Assembly (NCBI GenBank): GCA_022749755.1
Contig: CM040452.1
Location: 1,816,350-1,880,349 of the forward strand
Source: Azadirachta indica
Lineage: Eukaryota > Streptophyta > Magnoliopsida > Sapindales > Meliaceae
DNA length: 64,000 bases
Direction of reading: 5' to 3'
The notes beneath the pieces were generated by a model. That model worked only from the letters and a program-made list of their open reading frames with translations. It had not been told where the DNA came from and did not search any database. The position numbers were made by a program, and so were the translations under genes. This document shows, one piece after another, positions 1-10,953 of this stretch (position 1 is its first letter; each line of letters begins with the position of its first letter).

Positions 1-338
1 AAAAGCATTCTCTAAACCTTTCGTTACACCATGTTTGATTAGAGAAACTATGCAATCCATGTAGACTGCATCGCATGGCAATGTAATGGGCCTATCACTG
101 GATACTCCAAACTCCTCTTCAGACATTTTTACTGCTGAGATGCACCAAGGGAACCACATAACGCCTTTGATCAATGAGGTAGACAATAAAATGGCCTTTC
201 TCAGCTACTGAAGATGATCTATTAGAGCTGCCCACATCTTTACTAGTCCGTGGCAAAGAAATTCTTTTTCTGCCCATGTATGGAAGCCATCTTTTGCCAC
301 TTCCTTGGTAGTGTCATGAGCCGCTTGGGGACGATCAT
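1..338 (-). pseudogene. SAUR-family pseudogene, cut by window edge
   Basis: Read on the minus strand, this stretch aligns along its length with the intact SAUR at 1614-2063. The start at 338 gives MIVPKRLMTLPRKWQKMAS, the usual SAUR N-terminus. A shift is then needed to read RKRISLP and later AEKGHFIVY, followed by RRYVVPL. A deletion of about 20 bases near 130 removes the FLKILKL segment and shifts the frame again, after which EEEFGVSSD and PITLPCDAV are readable. The C-terminus lies beyond the window. SAURs are small auxin-induced proteins that promote cell expansion, many by inhibiting PP2C-D phosphatases. With two shifts this copy cannot make one. The upstream flank (338 to about 840) also matches the flank of the intact copy, so the whole unit was duplicated. 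Confidence 0.85.
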
Positions 339-1384
339 ACTGGCTTAGTATATTTGTATGAAGTCTTTTTATCAGGAAAAGCACTAGATATTTGGATATC
401 TTAACAGCAAAATGTTACTCTTAGGCTGATTAGAAGCAACAGAACAGCGATAATTATGTAGGCAAAAGGATTTAGAATTAACGACAAACTTTCAGATGCG
501 TAGCATTCCCTATATTGCAATTTTCGATGTAAAAGTATATAGGTAGTTATATAGATATAGATGTTACGGTGGCAGTATTTGCATTATTTTTGGCAATAAG
601 CCTGTCATAAGAGAGAACAACTTCTGTCATGTGGTTTACGGACAGAGCAGCCACTATCATTTGGGAAAACAGTCCTAAATCTCTCCAAGAACCAAAAAGA
701 TAGACATAAACGAAACAGAAACTCACAAGAAGTCAAGCAAGAATCTACCGTCGATGAATTTTGAGAATTCATAGAAACAATGAATTTCAATGGTGACTTA
801 GCTGATATCTTCCAAAAGAAGAACGTCATATGACTGTGACTAATTCTAGATGCGAATGTTTGGAGTTAAGAATCTTTGTAAATAGTGGAAATGGACAAAA
901 ACAGAAAAACAGAATAAAGATCCTGCACTTCATTCAACAAATCAAGCGTAGACAATAAAATGAGATATTCCAAACGAAATTCGTACCTTTTTGGGCTGAT
1001 GCTCATGATTGAAAATTAGAAGGCGGCTCAGAACAAATTTTGAACGTGAGAGTATTATACAGCTTATGCTTTTAGCAAGCTAACATTCACTAGTGATGGA
1101 TAGTATTACGCAAAGTTGTCGAATTTGTGTTAGGCTGATCCAACGTAGTCCACGTGATCCTTAAACCAGAGATTTGATCTGGATTTTGATGCATGCATAT
1201 GTTTCATATATTTTTGGTGTCAATCAATGCCACAGGTAGGCCGTCTGTCATTATGTGGCTTATGCATTTGTTGTTTTTTTCTGCAAAGGGGATGCATTAA
1301 ATTTATTGGGCCTAGTTTAAGGAATCAATTAATATTCTTAGCCATCAAAGGTTTAAAGAATTCGACAAAATCAATTCATGTGGT

Positions 1385-1613
1385 TTGTTGAACAATGTTT
1401 TGCCACAAATGGAATTTACTTCTCAGAATGTAATTAAGTCTTATTCACTGCTTGAATCACATGGAGCTTGGATACACATCACGAAGTCACTCATGCTTTC
1501 TTCAAGATATATGTCTACTGTTTTGACAGAGTTATTGTTTTACAGTGAAAACATCAATTTGCATAAACTATAACTAGTTATAAGCATTTACAGCAAGCAA
1601 GTACGATTTATGT
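1385..1613. other. SAUR 3' flank, duplicated at 4050-4550
   Basis: This is non-coding sequence just downstream of the minus-strand SAUR. Its segments (GAAGTCACTCATGCTT near 1483, ACAAGCATTTACA-like near 1580, AAGTACGATTTATGT near 1599) recur in order at 4100-4530. The 62-codon open frame inside it has no recognisable family and I do not call it a gene. Confidence 0.5.
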
Positions 1614-2063
1614 TCAGTAACCACAAACAGCAGAATATTGGGCTGTATGTTCCTGGCTGTAAGAATCAGGGAACGAGCAGTGGCCGGTAGAACTGGAATT
1701 TATCAAAGCTTTCTGTTCGTCTTTATGCTCGACCCCTCGCCGGATAAATGAGACTAGAAAATCCATGAAAACTGCATCACATGGCAATGTAATAGGTCCA
1801 TCACTTGATAATCCAAATTCCTCTTCACCCAACTTTAAGATCTTGAGGAAGATACTATTGTTGAGATACATTAGGGGAAGCACATAACGCCTTTTGTCAG
1901 TGGTGTAGACAACAAAATGGCCTTTTTCAGCCACTGCGGACTTGTTACAACCACCCAAATCAACTTCTGAGTTGGCCCCTGGCAAGGAAATCCTTTTCCT
2001 CTCCATGGTATCTGTCTGTCGCCACTTCCTTGCAAGTTTGACGAGCTTCCTGGGGCTGATCAT
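1614..2063 (-). CDS. SAUR family auxin-responsive protein
   Basis: A single-exon gene of 149 codons, the normal architecture for SAURs. The N-terminus MISPRKLVKLARKWR is the conserved start of the SAUR61-68 type group, which fixes the start codon. The SAUR domain covers about residues 43-112: AEKGHFVVYTTDKRRYVLP, then FLKILKLGEEEFGLSSD, then PITLPCDAVFMDFLVSFI. A variable tail of about 35 residues follows and has no motif I recognise. Family members are short-lived, auxin- or light-induced proteins, at the plasma membrane or in the cytosol and nucleus, that promote acid growth through inhibition of PP2C-D phosphatases; that role is inferred from the family. The frame has no lesion. Neighbours are a broken paralogue at 1-338 and the ghost of a third unit at 4.0-6.3 kb. 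Confidence 0.9.
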   Translation of the reverse strand: MISPRKLVKLARKWRQTDTMERKRISLPGANSEVDLGGCNKSAVAEKGHFVVYTTDKRRYVLPLMYLNNSIFLKILKLGEEEFGLSSDGPITLPCDAVFMDFLVSFIRRGVEHKDEQKALINSSSTGHCSFPDSYSQEHTAQYSAVCGY

Positions 2064-3400
2064 TTTTACTCTGTATATAAGGTGTCGAAGAGTTTGAGAA
2101 ATTTGATCTTAATTAAACTCTGAAATTAATGCTACTTTGTGCTGATTAAAAATAATAGAAGTGGGTAGTTATATAGGCAACAAGATTGAGAATTGAAGAC
2201 AAACATTTTTAGGGTAGCTTTAAAATTCCTAACATTGTAATTTTCGAAGAAGAAGCATCTAGTTAGTTATGGGAATAGATGTTGGGTTGTCCATATCTGC
2301 GTATTGGCAATTAACTAGTCATAGGAGAGTACATTTTTTCTGTCTTGTGGTTTGAGGACAAAGCAGGTTCTATCATATTAGTTTTGCAAACGGTAATTGA
2401 TCTCTCCAGAATCACAAAAATAGATGTAAACAAAAAGCAAACACTAGAGAATAGGGATTAGCTTCGATGAATGTTAAGAGAATCATAAAACATTGCACAT
2501 AACGAAATAGCTAGAGAAACTAAACTAGAGATTGCATCACATAGAGGAAAGATGAAGTGGAGTTGCACGTTCAAGCAATTTGGTAGCTCATGACTCCAAT
2601 GATATATATGTATTTCCAGTTTGGAATTACAAAACAAGCAGTAAGTGTTAAATTATATTAGATAAGAAGTATAAAACAGTATAATCTGTTCTAAAATATG
2701 ATAAGTTCAGAGAGATATTGCTATCAAAATCTTTTCAATAGCCATGTTTATGTAGAAGTTTTTGTTGTTGGTTTGTTCTTGAAAAAGAGATGATGATGCC
2801 AACTGGTGACAAGTTGATATAAATATTTGACAGAATATAATTATTCGAACAGGACAATTAATTCTAAAAAACCAGAGAAAAGGGCCATTATCCCCTTTAC
2901 TTTTGAGAGTTACCGAATTAATTAACTTCCTAATTTATTCGTAATACTGTCAATCAACCATTGCCTCCCTTACCTTTTTAGACTTAGAATTAGGTAGTTT
3001 TTATTTTTTATTTTTTTTTGTTTGAAATATGAATGTGAATAAATTTAAATATCTAAATTTAAAAGATTAATTTTAAATGATGTATATTTTTTTTTATATA
3101 TTAACATTTTTTAAATTATAAATCCTTTAAAATTTGTGGTTAAAAAAATTAATTTATATATTAAAAAATAAATGAATTTTACCGAATTAATATTTTTAAA
3201 ATTACAACAATTACAATTGAATAAATTTGTAATATTAATTTAGTGTTCATTCAAAGAAAAGAAAAAGAGAAAAGATAAATTAATTAACCACTTATCTAGC
3301 TCGCTCCTTGAAGTATATTTCATAATATCGTTAATTAATTTGTCTCCCAAGCTGAATTAATATTTTCATATATATAATTTGAGTAAGCAAAAATTACCTT
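2064..3400. other. SAUR upstream region; part is a segmental duplicate
   Basis: This region holds the promoter side of the SAUR. Positions 2200-2560 resemble 480-840 (upstream of the SAUR pseudogene). Positions about 3090-3385 resemble 6010-6305, sharing for example AGTGTTCATTCAA and AATTTGTCTCCC in the same order. No gene is visible. Confidence 0.55.
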
Positions 3401-4131
3401 ATACCCCCTTAAGTTCAGTTTAACTACTCAACATCTTCTTGAAATTTTAAAAATATCTTGTTAAGTCTTACCGTCAATCGAGTTAACAGCAAAATTAAAA
3501 TATTTTGTACTTTTACTAAAACAATCTTACTTGTTAGGATGAAATAAATGAGTCCAGTGGGCCCATAATTATGATGTGGGTCTTATAAACTATCATTTTA
3601 AAATATTATAATAAAAATTAAATATCTACATTTGTTGTTATATAAATTTATTTTTGAGATATTTACCTATTTTTAATTAATTATACTTATAAAATACAAC
3701 ATAATATAAAAGTGACTGACATATATACTAAAAAAATAAAAAATACATAGATACAATAAAAAAAAAAGATAAATACGATCATGCATATTAAAAAAATAAA
3801 AAATACATTGATTCCAAAAATAAAATATTTATTTACTTGCATAATAATAATTATTTATTTCGTTCAATAGCATTATTTTATTTTTTTATTTTTTAATAAT
3901 AAAAAAATTTGAAATTTGAGCTTGAGAATTGAAGGAAAAAGACAATAATTTATTTACCAATGCACTAATTGAATTATTATTAACTAACAACAATTAGATG
4001 TAAAAATTAAATAGATTATCTTTTAAAAATCAATTAAACATATTCTTACTCATAGCTTGAATCACAATGATCTTGGATGTATAGAAATCTCAATTTCTCC
4101 GGAAGTCACTCATGCTTAATTAATTTCTTCA

Positions 4132-4155
4132 ATATATATATATATATATATATAT
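4132..4155. repeat. (TA)n microsatellite, left side of MITE
   Basis: An uninterrupted TA tract that abuts the left end of the inverted-repeat element at 4156. Confidence 0.9.
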
Positions 4156-4393
4156 GTGGTAAGATCAGCAGTTTCTTTATTTTATACAAAATTTTACATT
4201 AATTGTAAATCGTTAGATATCAGTACATCCAACGGTTGAGATTATATCTGATTATGTAATTAATGCATAATTAATATATCCATAATTAATGCATATATTA
4301 GATATAATTTCAACCGTTCGATGTGCCGATATCTAAAAGTTTATAATTGATTTAAGATTTTATGTATAATAAAAGGGTTGCTGATCCTGCTCT
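4156..4393. mobile_element. MITE-like inverted-repeat element inside a TA microsatellite
   Basis: About 238 bp forming a near-complete imperfect palindrome. The left arm (GATCAGCAG ... ATTGTAAATCGTTAGATATC ... CCAACGGTTGAGATTATATC) is answered by the right arm, where the same words appear in reverse complement, ending in GCTGATCCTGCTC. The centre holds TTAATGCATAATTA and its partner. Long (TA)n tracts lie on both sides, which is what insertion into a TA repeat by a TA-targeting MITE would leave (compare the rice Micron elements). There is no coding capacity. The insertion splits a duplicated copy of the SAUR 3' flank. Confidence 0.75.
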
Positions 4394-4415
4394 TATATAT
4401 ATATATATATATATA
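4393..4415. repeat. (TA)n microsatellite, right side of MITE
   Basis: A TA tract directly after the right arm of the MITE, mirroring the tract at 4132-4155. Confidence 0.85.
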
Positions 4416-4549
4416 CACCGTTTTGACTACATAGTTACTATATATTTTATAATGACAATCTAGATTTGCATAAAATATGTATAAATAGTTACAAGCATTT
4501 ACAACATTAATCAAGTACGATTTATGTGATCAGAACTCCAAACAGCAAA
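4416..4549. other. Relic SAUR 3' flank without its gene
   Basis: The sequence continues the copy of 1500-1630: CGTTTTGACTAC, ACAAGCATTTACA and CAAGTACGATTTATGTG are in the same order. The match ends at CAAACAGCA, within the position equivalent to the last SAUR codons. Beyond it no SAUR coding sequence can be found, so a third SAUR was lost here. Confidence 0.6.
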
Positions 4550-4949
4550 GAAAGAAAGAGATTTAAGGATGAAACTTTATTATTAATATTTTGGTTGTGA
4601 AAAAATATATATACCTATAGGGTGATTTAAACAGGATTAATGAATAAAGCTAGCTCATAGGTCATAATGAAGAACACTTGCTAGCTTGTCAAATAACAAT
4701 TATAAGAGTATTTATTGACTTGTAAATTAAAATAGAAAAAGAAAATTACAAGAATGAGACTACTGATATCTAAGAAAAATTAAAGAAAACTTTGTTGGCC
4801 TCATAATAAAAAAAAAGGATTAAATATATTCATTAACCAACAATGTAGAAAAAGAAAATTACAAGAAAAATATTGCATTAGGGCTGAAAGGCAAGATCTT
4901 CACATACCTTTAATTAGATCATATCACATCCCATTCCATCCCATGTATA

Positions 4950-5425
4950 GGTGGGTAAATTTGTATTCGATTTGATTTTCTTAAAAACCAAACCAAACCT
5001 GAAATACATATATTTTGGAATCGAATTGAACCAAATCAAGCTGAATTAGTTCGTTTCGGTTTGGTTCTGTAGGTCGGTTGTAAGTTTGGTTTTTAGCTCG
5101 GTTTAAAAGAACTTTGGGATATTTTCATATAAATTCCTAATTTATTTGTACAATAAAGAAAAGAAAAAATTTTAAAATTTATAATAATTATTCCTTATTT
5201 TTATATCAATTTATATAAATAATTATAAATATTTTATTTTATTACAATTTTGATAAAATTAGGGACTTAAATAAATTTTACAATCAATTTGGTTCATGTT
5301 GGATTTTAACCAAACTCGAATTCAATTGATTGCTTAAGAATCAAACTTAAATCGAATACATTTTGAAATTAAACCAAACTGAACTAATCAGTTTGATTTG
5401 GTTCGGTAGGAAATTTTGTCCAGCC
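4950..5425. mobile_element. hAT-like MITE
   Basis: About 475 bp with inverted arms rich in AACCAAACC-type words. The left arm GAACCAAATCAAGCTGAATT is matched in reverse complement near 5375-5405. The ends read GGTGGGTAAATTT and, in reverse complement, GGCTGGACAAAATTT. This resembles the hAT-derived MITEs of eudicots. I could not find a clear 8-bp target duplication. Confidence 0.5.
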
Positions 5426-5682
5426 ATAATCTTAGGCATCTGCTACTAGTACTTCTTTTCATGCTTAAATAGGCAGTGCTACTTCAGGTCACTAATGCAT
5501 TTGAAAGTATTAAAGCGTGTACCAGTGATAAGTGTCAATATTGATGCATGATTTTATTGTGATTTACGATTGTACTGTGACTCTCAAAAACGATGTTATT
5601 ATAGTAAGAGTATGTGTACTCAACCCTTCTCTCATTGTTTTGAAGTTTCGACATATTGTAATTGGAGAATATGAAAGAATTT

Positions 5683-5886
5683 GTATTGAGAAAGAAAGTT
5701 GAAAGAGAAAGAAAGTTGAAGAAACTCAGTGAGAGAGCAAGAACGTATTGAGAAAGTTGAAACAGTAAGAATATTAAAGAAAATGAGTGACAGAGCAAGA
5801 ATGTATTGAGAAAGTTGAAGGAGAAAGAAAAGTAAAAGAAAATGAGAGAGAGAGAAAGTAAGGGATGACAGCAAGAATGTATTCTA
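5683..5886. repeat. Purine-rich minisatellite, about 60-75 bp unit, 3 copies
   Basis: Three imperfect units each begin GTATTGAGAAAG and end GCAAGAAY, with a fourth GTATT starting at the end. The plus strand is almost all A and G, so the minus strand gives long hydrophobic Ser/Phe/Leu-rich frames (5535-5906 and 5632-5874). I regard those as artefacts of the repeat. Confidence 0.75.
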
Positions 5887-5929
5887 ACTATATGTAAAAT
5901 AACCACCTTTAACTACCTTTGTATTAATT

Positions 5930-6291
5930 ACATTAATTTGCTTAATTATTTTCTTTCTTTTTTCTTTAGTTTCTTCGGCTTTAAATTAATATATATATAA
6001 TACAATTATATATTAATCATGTTATATAATATTTATGGTTAAATAAAATTGATTTATATATTAAAAAATAAATAAATTAATTAATTTTAACAAGAATTAA
6101 TATATATTTTTAAAATTGCAGCAATTACAATTAAATCAATAATTTATAATACTAATTTAGTGTTCATTCAATTCAGAAAATTAACGAAAAACAAAACAAA
6201 TTAGTCAGCCACTTATGTAGCTCGCTTCTTCAATTATAATTTTCATAGTTATATACCAATAATTAATTTGTCTCCCTAGTTAAATGTTTTC

Positions 6292-6323
<32 letters not shown>

Positions 6324-8160
6324 GTATATAGTATAGTTCTTTCTCTATCATCTAAATAACAAATATAATGTTTAATTAATAATTAATTGGAGTAGGATTC
6401 TTGATTAATTATTTAGTTATCGATTGATCTCTAATTAAATCTAAATTTCCTCTTACACTAGATTTAATTAGTAATTATAATATTTCAAGTCATACTATAC
6501 TGGGTCAGGAGTACTAACTAATTAATATAATAATGCTTGATATGTACATTACTTAATTATATGTATGTATGTATGTATGTGTGTGTGTTATATTAATATA
6601 ATAAAGCTTTTTCTAGTTATATATTAAACTTGATTTAACATTAAAAACTTATAGTAAGTACTTTTTATCCTATGGTTCTTAGGCAAGTTTAGATCTTAAA
6701 AAATTCTGCAATTGCAACAAAAAAAAAAATATAGAAGTCTAGGATGTAAGAAAATTAGGAAAAAGAACTTAAAAAAGAAATTGAAAAGCCACAATAAAAT
6801 GGATTGTTGACAGATGAGTAATATTACAAAAATTGAACTTTCAGCTTGAAGCCAAGTAATCTGCCAGCTATAGCTTAGAAGCTTCTGTGGTATTAAAGCA
6901 GTTTTGAGTTTCTTAAAGAGTCTGTTAAAAGGTCACAAAATAACCGCTCCTGGGCACTGGATATACATAAGTGGTTAGTCGGTCGACCTATCATAGGAAA
7001 AGCTAAAGAGGTCATTCATTCTCGTACACAATTTTCAAGAAATAGAACATGAAATAAATTACATACTGATTCAAAGTAAGAAATATTAAACAAACAAATA
7101 TTGGAATTGAAGGAGAATTATTCTTGAGATTATCTCTGTTAGTTTCTTCGGCAATCATTTTTCGAGCCAAAATCATTAACTAAACCACGCATTGATCTAA
7201 ACCCAGTTTGCTTAGCATTGCACATAAAGGAGAAATTGAATTAAAAATTTGGTGGGAATTCAACCTTGAACTTATTTCCAATTGCTGTAGATGAAAATAT
7301 TCTTATTAATGTTTTTGTTGATAAAAAGTTTGTGTAACTCTTTATTAAATTGTGTATTCATTTAAGTCATTTATGAGGAGTAATGTCCTAAGTTACGCTT
7401 TGTATTTTTTTTTTTTGTTTTGTCTGTAATGTTTTATGTTTCTCTCTCTCTCTTTTTTTTTTTTTTTTGCAATTTATCTAGTATGTTCTTAGTTATGTTT
7501 CGAGTTCCTGGGAATTTAGTAAATTGTTTTGTTACATTGATGTATTTTTCTATACCAATAATTTAAAATTTTAAATAATGTGCCATTTACACTATTATTA
7601 ATTATATTCGATACATATTTACTATCATTATCTTCAAGTCATTACTTACTATATTAGGTACATTTTATATCAATAAATTCCAAAGTCAGTTTAAATTTGG
7701 CGCGCAGTTTAAACTGTTACTAATTTTAATTGCTTGATGAATTTTTTTCTTGTCAATAAATTTAAATGTAGTTAAACTTTGTCCTAATTAGCTTAAGCCG
7801 TCATTAACTATTATGCTCTTTCCTTTTGTATAAATAAAATCATAAAACAATTAAAATTTAGTGTGTGATTTTCAGATTTTGATCAACACAATATGAGTAT
7901 TGCGACCTAAACACCAAAAAGTATTTTGGTGCTTTTCAATAATGATCATAGACCTATTTCCTATGAATAAAAAAAAATTGTATCTTATTCATAAAAGAAC
8001 AAAAATCCTGAAATTTTAGCTTATTATTTTATACTTTTTGTTAAAACAATATTAATTAATTAATTTTTTGTCAGGGGTTATTTTTTTTATTTTAAACGCA
8101 TCCAATTAATTAAAAGCCAAATATAGGTGAGTTCTTTTCATCTTTCTATATCTTTTTTCC
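5930..8160. other. AT-rich intergenic DNA
   Basis: This holds the duplicate of 3090-3385 (at 6010-6305), (TA)n and (TATG)n tracts at about 6294-6330 and 6562-6590, a (CT)n-poly(T) tract at 7441-7470, and no gene I can support. Confidence 0.6.
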
Positions 8161-8163
8161 ATC

Positions 8164-8217
8164 TATAAAATCATAAGAAGATTTTTTTTTTTTCCCCTAT
8201 CATATAGAGTTTATAAA
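8164..8217 (+). promoter_or_regulatory. Candidate TATA boxes of the zinc-finger gene
   Basis: TATAAAA at 8164 and TATAAA at 8212 lie 298 and 250 bp before the ATG at 8462. Either would give a leader of about 215-270 nt. A short CT-rich stretch lies between them. Confidence 0.35.
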
Positions 8218-8461
8218 CAACGCTTTGGTACTCATTGTCATCATCATCAAAACCGAGTTCTTCTCCAAGGTCTCAATTTCTTATCTCATTACCATCAAAA
8301 CTTATCACTAGCTGAAGTTTTCTCTTCTAAATAGTATTTGGGAATAGAAAATCTCTCACAAATTCGATTCAAATTCATCAAAATAAGAATTTTTCTCTTT
8401 CTCCAAACATATATTAAGAGAAACCCATTTCATCCAATTCCAAACAGAAAAGACATCCAAA

Positions 8462-9181
8462 ATGAGCCATCATTTCGAAATTGAATCCTTTGAAGACTTT
8501 TACCATCAAATTGTTCCACAAATTTCCGTTGATGAAATCATGAGCTACCTTCTTTATGATCCTTCCGAGTGCAAGAAGGATGAATTTGAACAACCAAATA
8601 TACCAATGAGTGATGCATCAAACAGGATAAAGATTGAAAATCCAATTAATCTTGTCCAAAATCCCAATCTCAACCAAACTCCTAGTAAGTCTTTGAATCA
8701 GTCTGTCCAAAACCAAGTTGGGGTTTCTATTTCGGTGAGAAGCAACTCAACTAAAATTCCTGAAGTTCCTTCAGAAATCATTGAAATTTCAGATGATGAA
8801 GCAGAAATGGTAGCAGCTGCTGATGGCCGAATTCACAGCCTTCCTCATAACAAGCATGGCCCCTACACTTGTCCTAAGTGTAAAAACGCATTCGCCACAT
8901 CTCATCACTTTGCAGCGCATTTGCTTTCTACTCACTACAAGTACGAAAGTATTGCTGAAAAAAGACTTTCGGCAGAATTCAAGAAAAGAAATCTACGTAT
9001 TATTAACACAAGCTATGGAATCACAATGGTGCCGGATTCATCAGCTACGAAGACGCCTGCAACTCACAGAAGGATGACGACGAAGGTGTCAGTCAAAATT
9101 GAAGGCGGTCAAGTCCCAAAAGAAGGAGAAGATTCGGTTGTTGGAACTGCCATAGACAAACACATTCCTGCTAATGTTTAG
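8462..9181 (+). CDS. Single C2H2 zinc-finger protein
   Basis: An intronless 239-codon frame. The context AAAATGAG at the start is good for plants. One C2H2 finger lies near residues 137-158: YTCPKCKNAFATSHHFAAH followed by LLSTH, i.e. C-x2-C-x12-H-x4-H. It lacks the QALGGH signature common in plant fingers. Just before it, EIIEISDDEAE (about residues 107-117) is a hydrophobic core followed by acids, resembling a SUMO-interacting motif. The N-terminal 100 residues are Asn/Gln/Ser-rich and look disordered, and the C-terminus is basic. A nuclear DNA- or protein-binding role is plausible but not shown. A decayed tandem copy lies at 10954-11646. The finger, acidic motif and C-terminal VPDSS region are the best conserved parts between the two. 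Confidence 0.75.
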   Translation: MSHHFEIESFEDFYHQIVPQISVDEIMSYLLYDPSECKKDEFEQPNIPMSDASNRIKIENPINLVQNPNLNQTPSKSLNQSVQNQVGVSISVRSNSTKIPEVPSEIIEISDDEAEMVAAADGRIHSLPHNKHGPYTCPKCKNAFATSHHFAAHLLSTHYKYESIAEKRLSAEFKKRNLRIINTSYGITMVPDSSATKTPATHRRMTTKVSVKIEGGQVPKEGEDSVVGTAIDKHIPANV

Positions 9182-10880
9182 CTGATAAGTCTGTATAAAC
9201 TATGTTTTGATTCTCTTTAAAGAAATATATAGACCGTTATTAACTTTATTTGATACATTTTGTATATCTACTTATTTAAAGATCAACTAAAATTTTAGTT
9301 GGTGTGCGCGGTTAAGACCGTTATTAATTTTGTTTGATGTATCTACTCAACATAGTTTAAAAATAAATTAAAATTTGGGACACTTGTTAATCCGATATAA
9401 ACAAAAATACAAAATTTATTGAATGAGTAATATGAAAGTGACAAGATAAATTATGTCGAATTTAAGTTTGGAGTTTGCAATATGTTAACTCATATTTTAT
9501 ATATAATTATATTGTATTAATTCGTTTATGATTCATTATATTTATTTTTTAGTTTTAAAAGTATTAAGTGACATGATTACAAACATATTTAATTCGTTTA
9601 TAATCATATTGAGTTATTATTTTTTTTTTTTAATTCTTCACATGATTATTAAATAAATTATGTTTGGGTCAACTTAAAATGCATTATATTTTTGTTTAAT
9701 AAGACACGAATATGGCATACTACCCAGAATTGTTAACTTAGTTATTCTATTTTATCTTGATTTATCGAGAAAAATCACATATTTGATAATTTAATAATTA
9801 AAAGCATTATTAATTTGGCACTATTGTTATTTTTGTTTTTACATTTAAATTATTTACTTAAAATACATGGATGAATGAAGATATTGCATTAAATTTTTTA
9901 TTGGAATATACATTGGAAGTATTTGAACTTATATTAAATTTACTAAAGAGTGCTTAATTGGTTTTTCTAGAGAAAGAAAATATTATATTCAAAATGAAGT
10001 AGGACATTGAATACTTGAAATGCATCTAAGGGAAACTCAACTGGATACAATAGTTAATAACCCATTTATGGTTTTACTAATTTTAAATTTCATATATATA
10101 TATATATATATCAATAAATGGCAAGTTATTAATATTGCCTACATCCATAAATTATATTGGTTTAATTTCCTAATTAATATACTTGGAAAAGAAATTCTCA
10201 AATGTTTTCATATTTGTCCAGATTTAGCCAATTGCCAGCTATATGCTGGCAAGAAAACTATATATATATATGTATATCATGCATGTACATGTAATTTGAG
10301 AGTGTATTTATAGCCAACTTAAATTGAATTAACCCCACATTTCCATTTTCTGTAAAAAGAAATGAAATGAATTTGTTTATTTAAATCAAATATATCTCTA
10401 ATTCTTATTAAAATAATCTAATTCATTTTTCAATATTAAACTTCAACAACAAAATATATAAAAGTGTAAACTTTAACAGTAACAAATTGAGATATATAGA
10501 AGTAATCAAGGACCATGATATTATTATTCTATACTTTTTATAACACTGCTATTATATTAATCGCTTTGTTGTCTAGCATAGAATGTTCTTTCTCCAATTA
10601 AATGAGTTCAATTTATTAAAAGTCAAAAATGGATAAATTCTCATTAAATATCATAATAAATGTCAAAATGAAAATATTAATTAAGCATTACATCTTTATA
10701 GTTACTTCTTACCATCTCTGGTATTCACATTAATAACTCCTTTATGAAATATCCAAAATAGCCAAATTGACAATTAATGTTTACCATCGATTGTAATTTG
10801 CAAAACAAGCAGATTCCCTCTTATCACTTTAATAACTCCCTTTTAACACTATGCACCATTCAAATTTGTAATTTTACTCA
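9182..10880. other. AT-rich intergenic DNA
   Basis: No gene is supported. It holds a (TA)n tract at about 10094-10112 and the promoter side of the zinc-finger pseudogene (a TATAAAA near 10887). The 97-codon frame at 10020-10313 runs through TA repeats and has no family features. Confidence 0.6.
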
Positions 10881-10953
10881 CATTACTATAAAAAGAACTA
10901 CAAGAAGCCTCTAACCTGCATCACAATCTTCATAATATTCTTTTACAATTTAA

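Noticed and set aside
605..829. 74-codon minus-strand frame as a gene
   Set aside because: It lies in the duplicated SAUR upstream flank, the frame is not kept in the other copy (about 2330-2560), and no family matches.
2074..2080. TATATAA upstream of the SAUR ATG as its TATA box
   Set aside because: It lies only about 11-17 bases from the ATG, so transcription would begin after it. The N-terminal residues after that ATG are conserved in SAURs, so the true promoter must be further away.
5535..5906. Two overlapping Ser/Phe/Leu-rich minus-strand proteins
   Set aside because: They are read from the complement of an A/G-only minisatellite; composition alone explains the open frames.
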